Assembly (NCBI GenBank): GCA_963210315.1
Contig: OY723297.1
Span: 806,001-870,000, forward strand
Length of the DNA: 64,000 bases
Source: Rhynchopus euleeides
Lineage: Eukaryota; Euglenozoa; Diplonemea; Diplonemida; Diplonemidae
Direction: 5' to 3'
Part shown: positions 1 to 10,100 of the stretch, in pieces
How positions within the stretch are numbered: the stretch's first letter is position 1
Layout: the number at the start of each line of letters is the position of its first letter
Position numbers and translations under genes: made by a program
Notes under the pieces: generated by a model
What the model was told of the DNA's origin: nothing
Database searches by the model: none
What the model saw: the letters and a program-made list of their open reading frames with translations, nothing else

Positions 1-235
1 CCACCCCAGGCCCCGCCGCCGCCCACGGAGCCTTCTTCAGGAACTTCAGCCCGTCCTCCTGGTCCTTCTTCCACTTCGCCACAATCTTCGCAGGCCCCTC
101 GAAGGTGTTGGACCCGATCAGCCCAGGCACCTTCAGCACAGACGTCTGTGTGAGGAACAGGCGCCCTGCCTCATCCGCCTGCCTGCTCTGCAGCAGCTGC
201 TCCAGCTGGTTCGCAAGGGCCACGGCGTCGCACAT
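1..235 (-). CDS. 5' end of a protein gene, possibly SnoaL/NTF2-like (partial)
   Basis: An open minus-strand frame begins with an ATG at 235 and runs off the left edge of the window, giving 78 residues. It starts MCDAVALANQLEQLLQ. Codon composition is GC-rich like the other genes here. A stretch around residues 28-45 (FLTQTSVLKVPGLIGSNTF) resembles the loop and strand of SnoaL/NTF2-fold proteins, where a hydrophobic-VPG-x-G pattern is common, but this is only a suggestion. The frame is open to the edge with no splice donor of the GTATG kind, so the exon continues outside. No function can be assigned. Confidence 0.6.
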   Translation of the reverse strand, partial: MCDAVALANQLEQLLQSRQADEAGRLFLTQTSVLKVPGLIGSNTFEGPAKIVAKWKKDQEDGLKFLKKAPWAAAGPGV

Positions 236-397
236 CGTTGCTGGGTGGTGGTGTGAAGCGGGAGTGGTTGGACCTGTCAACAGAGGGTGGTGTGTTGAAA
301 AGAAAGACAGGGCCATCAAATCACTGGATGATTACCCACTGGTAGTGTGGTTCACAGATCTTCTTCCTTCCTTCCCTCCTCCTTTCATCCCTTACAC

Positions 398-1672
398 CAC
401 CACAACGAGGCTCAGACGTGAGAGCTGTGTCTGCATGCCCTGAAGGGCGTCAAGGTGGGCTGCAAGTCTGCAAACAGGCAGCACCAGCTCTCTGTCGTGT
501 CGATCATACGCACTCGTGTGGTGGTGTCTTCTGGGCTGTATCGCCAGGTCTTGGGAGTTTGGGTGTGCGTGGGTGCCATATCCGGTAGACACGCGACCGT
601 AAACGCCCTTTGGCAGCATCTCACAGGAAGCTCTCTCGCATCTCACAGGAACTCGGCGTGAGCAGTGCATGGAGGGCACAGCTCACTTCCTAGGAGTTTG
701 TTCGGTTTTCCATTGTGTAGTGCAGTACAGTGCGGTGTGATATGCAGGGTGAGAAGATGGGAAGTCAGAAAATTTGAAAATAGGCAACCTTTTTCTATCA
801 AGAAGGTCAGAAGCAAGACTGGCGTTGAAGGTTTGCGTGTTGTGTCATCATCCGTGCATCGTGGTGTGCGGGGCAACGCATCTCTGCATCTTCGCCGCTA
901 GTGATTGGGGCAGGCTGTCCCGTGCAATGAACTGCATCGTGGTGCGTGTGGCAACGCATCTCTGCTTCTCCACCGCATTGCAGAAGCAGGGAAGGGATGT
1001 GTGGCATGACGATGGAAGGTGACACAAGTCAGACTCCTCGACCTATTCAATAAATGCTCATATTCAGCCCTTTTGGGCAGAATGCACAGAGATTCCTTGT
1101 GGAAATGTCATCATGTGTCGGAACACCCTCGACAGTGGGAGGGGGTGTGGTGTGGTATGGTATCATGTGTGATGCACCTGCAGCACATCTCTCTCGCATC
1201 TCACAGGAACTCGGCGTGAGCAGTGCATGGAGGGCACAGCTCACTTCCTAGGAGTTTGTTCGGTGTGCAGTGCGATAGGGTGTCATGTAGTGTTGTGACC
1301 GTATGACTCTTTCACCGTGTGATGTGATAGTGTCAGGAGTCTGTCTGGGTGACTCATCTCCACCGCATTGACTAGGGACAGGCGGAGCAGCGGCCTTCCT
1401 TCCCTTGCCTTAGGTGCGGTGTTGCAACTCCGTTCTAACATACATTACTCCTTTCATCCCTGACACCAACCTTTTTCTATCAAGAAGGTCAGAAGCAAGA
1501 CTGGCGCTGAAGGTTTGCGCGTGCTGTGTCATCATTCGTGCATTGTGGGGTGTGGTGTGGTGTGGTATCGTGTGTGTGCACCTGCAGCACGTCTCTCTCG
1601 CATCTCACAGGAACTCGGCGTGAGCAGTGCATGGAGGGCACAGCTCACTTCCTAGGAGTTTGTTCGGTTTGC
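398..1672 (+). repeat. Mosaic repeat cluster, left copy
   Basis: This stretch is built from shuffled modules that recur at 34866-35865 in the same orientation. Module A (398-861) is nearly identical to 35141-35602. Module B (about 1040-1262) matches 35637-35865. Module C (about 1306-1430) matches about 34999-35115. A shortened A+B unit lies at about 1465-1672. Each A or B module contains the same roughly 70-bp box (about 637-710, 1196-1262, 1597-1672) that includes CACAGGAACTCGGCGTGAGC and ends in CTAGGAGTTTGTTCG. No transposase or terminal repeat is evident. It could be decayed transposon ends or a complex satellite. Confidence 0.8.
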
Positions 1673-2693
1673 GTTATGAAATGCGGTGCAGTGTGTGTAC
1701 CCCTGTCTCTTGTGAACCTCTCGATACCACCAAGCTAACTGCACAGGGGGATGTGCGGGAGCGGTGGGGTCATGGGGACATTTCCGACCTTGACACTATC
1801 GCTCTCTTCTGGACGCCTGTCCCCACCCCCGGTGTGATCCACCCAACCCACACACAGCGAGCTCTGATACACGCCCTCCTCCGAGTGGCGCTGCGTTGGC
1901 CGACACTCGAACCCAGAGCGAGGCTTCTGCTGTAACGTAGGATGGGGGGTGCGGCAAGTGGTGCCCATGCCCTGCGCAGGGTCAAACCTCCAAACATGGT
2001 CACCGTACACACCCTCACCGTTCACCCATCCATGTATAGGTTGGAAGAACGGCCAGTTTGCAGTCAAAAAGAAGACTTGGAGTTCGCTACTGTGCGCACA
2101 AGCTGGAAAAAGACGCGTGGCAGCGTATCCTGCACACATGCCACTAGCAGACACCGTTCGCACAAGGAACGCAGCACCAAGTCGTATTTATTTCCTGCAC
2201 TCCACGCAACGTACCAAACACCCCTGCTGGTTCACTCTCCGCTTGACATCATGGTTTCATGCTGTCAAACCCGAGTTGTTTTCAGTGATGCTGCAAGGTG
2301 TCCTGATTCGTTGACCCCCCCCCCTCCCCCCACCCCCCTGCACGGACGGCACGGCATGCCTTGTCCCCCCCCCCCACACCCGTTGAGAAGATACTGGGAA
2401 AGGACAGGGCCCCTTCACCCTGCGTCAAGCTGTGCCGGTGTCTCAGCAGACTTCGCCTTCTCACCACCTTCGAAGGAATCCCCCCCAGCCAACCAAGCAA
2501 CACAACCCGACCCCCCCCCCCTCGACGCGCCACTGCAATATTTCGGCTAGCAGAAGCAGAAGAAGCACGAATATGGCAAGATCAGAAGAATGCTGTTGGG
2601 AAAGGTGGGGGTGGGGTGGGTGCAAAAGCCTCCCTTGTGCGAGAGCCCTGGTGAGTGAAGAGAGGGAGGGAGAGAGAGAGAGAGAGAGTGGTA
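1673..2693. other. Region without recognisable gene
   Basis: A minus-strand frame of 142 codons with an ATG (2163 to 1735) is open but shows no family, and I do not count it as a gene. The 2310-2520 stretch is C-rich with several runs of 8-9 C. A short (GA)n tract at about 2669-2688 marks the left edge of the first retrotransposon fragment. Confidence 0.4.
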
Positions 2694-2873
2694 CTACAGA
2701 CCGTGTGGCGCCTGCGCCTCCTCCTCCTCCTGTGTCACTTCCCTCACCCCACCAGAGCAGCTCCTCTCTCAAACAAGGGGAGTCTACCGGGCCGCGGGCC
2801 CGCGTAGTTAAGTAGACGACACCCTTGGGGTGCGAGTATTTTCGTTTCGGGGATATTCACACTATAAGCATAC
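2694..2873 (+). mobile_element. 5'-truncated LINE 3' end, fragment A
   Basis: 180 bp match the last part of the long LINE copy (about 12583-12760): the C-terminal codons of ORF2, the TAG stop and the short 3' UTR ending in GCATAC. The left neighbour is (GA)n and the right neighbour is (GA)n at 2874-2900, as for all copies in this window. Confidence 0.9.
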
Positions 2874-3441
2874 GAGAGAGAGAGAGAGAGAGAGAGAGAG
2901 TGGTTGTTTTTGTTGGAGTGTTGGAGAAGGTGGTTGTTGCGTGAGGTGGTAACAACACTTCGTTATTGCGTCCAAGAGAGAGAGACTGAGAGCCGTTTAC
3001 TTACGTGCCATTTGCCCTGGCTGACGCTTGCGTTAGCTGGAGCTTCAGGGGGTGCAGCACGATAGCGGCACGCTGTCAAGCACTTGAGAGAGAGAGAGAC
3101 GAGAGAGTAGAGAGTAGTGGCCGACAGGGACACCAATTTTGACACATTGCCACTAAACTCGGGAGGTGGGGGAGGGGATGGGGGACAGACGAGCCTTGGA
3201 ACAGCACCCGTTGTTTGACACAGTGGAAGAAAATCTAAAGTAAGACGGGTGACACACAATCCATTTTGTGACCACACACACACACCATCCCCCCCCCACC
3301 AAAAAAAAGCAACACCGATCCCAAAAGCGGTGTACCTGCCGCTTCTCGCCACTCCGCCTCACCGGGTTTTTGTGAGCATGCCTAGGAAGAAGTTCCTCTC
3401 TGGAAGGGTGTGGTGGGGGTGAGGGTGTGGTGGCGGGGCAG

Positions 3442-3448
3442 TATATAA
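3442..3448 (+). promoter_or_regulatory. TATA-like box in segment F
   Basis: TATATAA lies about 50 bp upstream of the GA array in segment F and is repeated at 4653-4659 in the second unit. It could be a core promoter of an unrelated transcript, but there is no downstream host gene, so the role is unproven. Confidence 0.2.
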
Positions 3449-3493
3449 CTCGGGTTTAGCAAGGGCTTGGCTCTCCCTTGTTGTGGGCCTTCC

Positions 3494-4086
<593 letters not shown>

Positions 4087-4704
4087 GAGAGAGAGAGAGA
4101 GAGAGAGAGAGTGGTTGTTTTTGTTGGAGTGTTGGAGAAGGTGGTTGTTGCGTGAGGTGGTAACAACACTTCGTTATTGCGTCCAAGAGAGAGAGACTGA
4201 GAGCCGTTTACTTACGTGCCATTTGCCCTGGCTGACGCTTGCGTTAGCTGGAGCTTCAGGGGGTGCAGCACGATAGCGGCACGCTGTCAAGCACTTGAGA
4301 GAGAGAGAGACGAGAGAGTAGAGAGTAGTGGCCGACAGGGACACCAATTTTGACACATTGCCACTAAACTCGGGAGGTGGGGGAGGGGATGGGGGACAGA
4401 CGAGCCTTGGAACAGCACCCGTTGTTTGACACAGTGGAAGAAAATCTAAAGTAAGACGGGTGACACACAATCCATTTTGTGACCACACACACACACCATC
4501 CCCCCCCCACCAAAAAAAAGCAACACCGATCCCAAAAGCGGTGTACCTGCCGCTTCTCGCCACTCCGCCTCACCGGGTTTTTGTGAGCATGCCTAGGAAG
4601 AAGTTCCTCTCTGGAAGGGTGTGGTGGGGGTGAGGGTGTGGTGGCGGGGCAGTATATAACTCGGGTTTAGCAAGGGCTTGGCTCTCCCTTGTTGTGGGCC
4701 TTCC

Positions 4705-5395
<691 letters not shown>

Positions 5396-5454
<59 letters not shown>
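5396..5454 (+). repeat. (GA)n at the left border of the long LINE
   Basis: 59 bp of GA dinucleotides separate the 3' end of fragment C from the first retrotransposon base at 5455. Confidence 0.95.
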
Positions 5455-5456
<2 letters not shown>

Positions 5457-7068
5457 GCGCGGGCTCCTCTTCGCGCAGCAGGCGAAGCGCGCGAAGGAGC
5501 TGCTTGAACTCGCGCAGGCAGCGGTAGCGGAGGACTCGCAGCGTGCCTATGCTGTGATCTGCGGGACACGCTTCGCCGGCGCGTCGGAGGAGATGCTCAC
5601 CCTGGTGGGTGGGATGGTGCGCCCGCTGTGGGTGGCGACGGCGGGGAACATCCCCTTTAACAGCGGGGTGCCGGCGGGAAGCGACGGCGTGCCGGGCGTT
5701 GCCCATGTCGACGCCGTCCCACGGGGGGAGGAGCGGACGAGGGTGCTCGTCTTCTGCGTGGCCGCGGCTCACACGTCGAAGGACACGTGGACCGCGCTGA
5801 CGACGGGCACCGACAGCCTGACGGTCCTGCAGGGGCTGGCGCGGCGGGCGGCGAGCGACGCCGGCAAGGTGCGGGTGCGGCCGGAGCAGGTGTGGCGGCC
5901 ACAGTGGCGCAAGGGCCGGGTGGACGCGATGGTGCGTGTGCCACGGGAGGCTGTCACCAGCCTCCTTCAGGCGTCGGGGGCAGGAGGCTGTTTCTGGAAG
6001 GAGCTGCAATTTGCCGGCGGCCGCGAGCCGTACGCGGCGATTCCCCTCTGCAAGGGTACAACACTGTCGGAGGCACGCGCCGCCGCGAAGGGGCTGGGAC
6101 CCGCTGCGCTCGGTCTGGTGTACGGCGTGAGGACACTGTCGGTTCGCGTGGCGACACCCCAGCAGGCTGAGGCGGTGCGCGCCAACCTCGGAGATAAAGC
6201 TGAACCGGCTCGTGACCCCCTCATGAAATGGGTGGTATCCGGGGCCCGTGGGCAAGAGCACGCCGACGACATCCTGTTCGACTTGCGGCGGGCGGGAAAT
6301 GGCTGGAACGCGAGTGTGATAAACTCGCGCGCTAAAAGCGGACAGCGCGTGCTCGTCGTAACGGCGCCAACACCCCCCCCCTTTAGTTGTATAACGAGGG
6401 CGGGCCGCCCCTCCCTCTGGGTGAGGGAATGGGCGAAAGAGGACGCCCCCCCGCAGGATGTGCGGCGGTTCAAGCCCGCGCCCGCGGCTGGCCCCCCGGC
6501 CAAGGTGAAGCTGCCGGAGCGCTACGTGTCATCCCCACCGACGACACCTATCGCCCCCCCGCAGGTCTCCCCGCAGGACCCCCCGCCGCCTCCACAGGCA
6601 CCGCCAGCCGCGGCCCAGGCTGAACCCGCCGCAGATGAGACCGCGGCCCCTCCTCCTGCCGCCGGCGGGGGCGACGACGTTGACGACGAGAGCTCCGCCG
6701 ACATGCTCTCAGCTGACGGGGAGGACGGTGCCCCGCGTGCGGACGCCAACGGCAAGCGGCATCGGGTGGTCTCCGGGGGCGACGGGGCCGAAGAGGAGGA
6801 CGACATCGACGAGATGCTGGGGCAGCCTTCGTCGAAGGGCTGGGGGGAGCGCATCAGCTCTGCGGTGTCCGACGCGATGGACTACGTCTCCCCGATCCGC
6901 AAGAGGAATGTGAGCATCCACATTCACCAATGGGGCGTCGGGTACAAGGCCACAATGAACACCCGCTGCCAGCTGTGCGAAGCGGTCGTGGGCAGGCAGT
7001 ACACGCTGAAAAGCTGCGAGGGATGCAATCAGGTGGCATGCGCGAGCTGTGCAAACCTGCACAAGTGA
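5455..7068 (+). CDS. LINE ORF1 protein with C-terminal zinc finger (5' incomplete)
   Basis: About 537 codons are open from the GA junction to TGA at 7066-7068. No ATG occurs upstream of 5593 in this frame, although codons 1-45 look genuinely coding (for example LLFAQQAKRAKELLELAQAA). The true start is therefore either missing by 5' truncation or not AUG. Residues 1-310 are Ala/Arg/Gly-rich and possibly nucleic-acid binding. Residues ~340-480 are a Pro/Ala- and Asp/Glu-rich linker. The last 50 residues hold a zinc finger with spacing C-x2-C-x13-C-x2-C-x4-C-x2-C (CQLC, CEGC, CASC). It probably binds element RNA, as LINE ORF1 proteins do. The stop is read in the same frame as ORF2. Confidence 0.85.
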
Positions 7069-7152
7069 CTTCCCACCCGGGATAAGCGACTCGCAGATGC
7101 TGCGTATCTGCGCCTCCCCACGCACGGGGACATCGAGACGAACCCAGGCCCC
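7066..7152 (+). promoter_or_regulatory. UGA-CUU stop followed in frame by a 2A (StopGo) motif
   Basis: ORF1 ends AAG-TGA-CTT. The same frame then continues for 20 codons without an ATG into GDIETNPGP (7126-7152), which fits the 2A consensus D-x-E-x-NPGP exactly. In known 2A sites the ribosome skips the Gly-Pro bond, here at codons 7147-7149 and 7150-7152. UGA followed by C is the leakiest stop context in eukaryotes (general knowledge). Together this suggests UGA readthrough and then 2A separation, giving free ORF2 protein starting with Pro. Confidence 0.75.
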
Positions 7153-10100
7153 GCTATCACCCTGGCTTCCGTGAATGTGACGGCGCTGCTTCCTCACCTC
7201 GAGAAGATCACGCTGATCCCTGCCGACATCGTCTGTCTACAAGAAACTGCCCTGACCAAGCACATGCAGGAAGAGGTATCGACGCACCTTTCCCAGGAGC
7301 GGATATGGTCCACGGCTTGGGGTGCACCCCGCGACGGCGTTAAAGGCAACCTTGTGAAAGGCACCAAAGGCGGAGTCGGCATCCTTGCGCGGAAGCCCGC
7401 CCCGCTCGTGCGCCTCTCCACCCCCACGACACTGGAACGTTTTGCAAGCGATGGCCGTTTTGTACACGCAAAGGTGGCAATCGGAGATGGTAGCTCCTTC
7501 CTGCACGTCCTATGCGTGTACGCCCCGTCGGGTCAGAAGCGGCGCAAGTCTGGGAAAACCTTCGCCGAACGGGAGCGACTCCTGCATGCGGTGCTGCTAG
7601 ACTACGGCAGATGCTTGGGCGACGTGCCGGTAGTGGTGATGGGCGACCTCAACACCGACAGGGATGCGTCGCCCACCCTCGCACATGCACTGGACAACTA
7701 CTGGGCCGATGCTGCGGCACTGGCCGCACAGGCCACCGGCACCACGCCCCCTTCAACCTTCACCTCCACTACATGCGAGGGGACACGTATCGACTACGCG
7801 CTGCTGAACCCGATCGCAGCGCAGGCCCTTACGGCGTGCGATGTTCGGGACGTGGGAGTGCCGAACCACCTCTGCGTGACGATGACTCTCGACGTTCAGG
7901 TCTTCGACCAGACGTGCCTCAAATACAGGGTCCCCAAGCAAATCCGCGTTCCTCGGGCCCCCCCCGGGGATACCACCGCGCCCCCTCCTACTCCATCCCT
8001 CTCGGGGTTCGAGGGAGCCCTGCGGCGGGGCGACCTTGACAATGCCTGGAAACTGCTCTGCGAAGCGTGCGAGACCTACCTCGTGCAATTGGCGGGACTT
8101 TCAGCTGGTGCCTCCCGCGCCTACATCGGCCGTGGGGATGTACGCGAGCCACGGAAGGTCCGCCTGTGTGCGAGGGAATCACGGGCACCGGATGGGCTGG
8201 GAGCCGCGTCCTGCCGTGAGCTGAAACTGCGCGCTGCCATCCGACGCCTAGAGGAGTTGGTGGGCGCCCGCATGCGTCTTGGCAACGGCCTGCTGCCATA
8301 CGATGTTTCACGCTGCTGGGAGAAGTGCAGAACACTGGTATGTGAGCTGCCCACCAACCAGGATGTGCCGGCTGGCGGCCGGCGCGACGGTACCCCGCCC
8401 CTTGCGGTGCTCCAACGCCTCCTCCACGGGACGCGCGCGGAGTGCCGACGGATTCTCTCTGAGGTGGTGCACCAGCGCCGAGGCCTGCTCCGCGACGACT
8501 TCCGGAGACGTTGCCGTGAGGATGCGAAGAGTGTCGTGGCGATGCTGAAGGGAGAGACGCCCAGCACTGCCGACACGGTGCGGCGACCGGACGGGACCTT
8601 CACCGCCAACCTCGCTGAGATGGACAGCATCCTGCAAGGAGCCTGGGACAGCATCCTGCGGCTGTACCCTGATCGCGTTGGGGAACCCGAATTTGCGCCG
8701 TTCATGGAGCGCTTCGGGAAATACGTACACCACACTCCGATGACTATATCCGACATCACGGGGTCAGACCTCATCGCGCTGGCACAGATGAAGCTAGCGA
8801 AGTCCAAGTCGGGCACCTGCGGCGTCGACGGCTGGAGACTGGAAGAGGTTGCACTTCTGCCGGTGGGGCTAATGGATGGGTTTGCAGCCCTCTTCAACAG
8901 CATCGAGCGTACCGGCTCTTGGCCCGAGGCGCTGAGAACCGCACTGGTGACGCTCATCCCCAAGGGCGAATACGCTGGCGACCCGCTCGGACTTCGGCCC
9001 ATCACGGTCACGAGCCTGGTGTACCGCATATGGGCCTGCCGCCGTCTGCAGGATGTTGTCGTATGGCAGGAGGGCTGGATTGACCCCTCTCAACACGGCT
9101 TCCGCCCCGGCCACCGCGCCGACGACGCGCTGATGGACCTCACGACCCAGATTGAGGAAACGCTCCTGGACAAGGACACCTCGATCTACCTCCTGGCGCT
9201 CGACTTCTCGAAATGTTTCGACAGGGTACCCCAGCGCTTAGTCCTGGAGCTGGCGCGTGCAATGGGGCTGCACGAGCGCATCCTCCGGCCGCTGGAAGCG
9301 ATGTACTCGCGCCTCCGCCGTCGCTTCAAGACCCCACTCGGAGTGGGGGGGGAGTTCGATGTGACGAACGGAATTCTTCAGGGCTGCCCATTGTCGGTCG
9401 TCCTCATCAACGCGCTGCTCTCCGTCCTGGTGAAAGCGATCCAGGAAGAGAGCGGGGGGGCCCTCAGCATATCGTACGCGGATGACGCCACTATCATCTC
9501 GCGTGTCTCTGAGGCGCTGACACAACGTGGCGCGGACATCACGGGCGAGTTCTGCGCAATAACGGGAATGCGCCTAAACGAAAAGAAGACCATTGCCATG
9601 GGCGTGCATCGCGTGGACCCCTCCTCTGGCGCACGCCGTCGATATGTCGGCACCATCGCTGTAAATGGGGCCACCTTCCCCACCAAAACCGCCTCACCTG
9701 CACTAGGCGTGCGCGTCTGTGTGTCACCAGCGTTCATAGACCGCGGCGACGACGGACGGGCGAGTAAAGCGCATGCCCCCTTACGCCGCCTGGGCAGCTC
9801 GCCTGCGACCTTTGAGCAGCGACACGGCCTGATTGCTGGCGCAGTCATGCCCCGAGCGATCTTCGGTGGCTGGTATGCGCCCATTGACCACCGGGTCCTC
9901 CGCGACCTAGAGACCCGAGCCTCAAACTGCCTATACGGTGACCGCCATCCCTCCCGCAGCACCGCAGCGGCCCTCTCCATTGCCTCGAAGGGACACCTCC
10001 TTCACCCAGGAATCATAGTGCCGTATCGCATGCTGCTCCTACTTCTAGACTCCTGCCGCCGCCTACCAGAATTGATCCCGCGATTCAACCGCATTCGGGC

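Noticed and set aside
1880..1920. tRNA gene on the minus strand (GGGTTCGAGT)
   Set aside because: The flanking bases cannot form the T stem, and no acceptor or anticodon arm is present. No convincing tRNA was found in the window.
7066..7068. UGA read as a sense codon in this organism
   Set aside because: TGA ends the CAP, PDCD5, membrane-protein and HSP70-PDZ genes, and Trp is encoded by TGG throughout, so the code looks standard.
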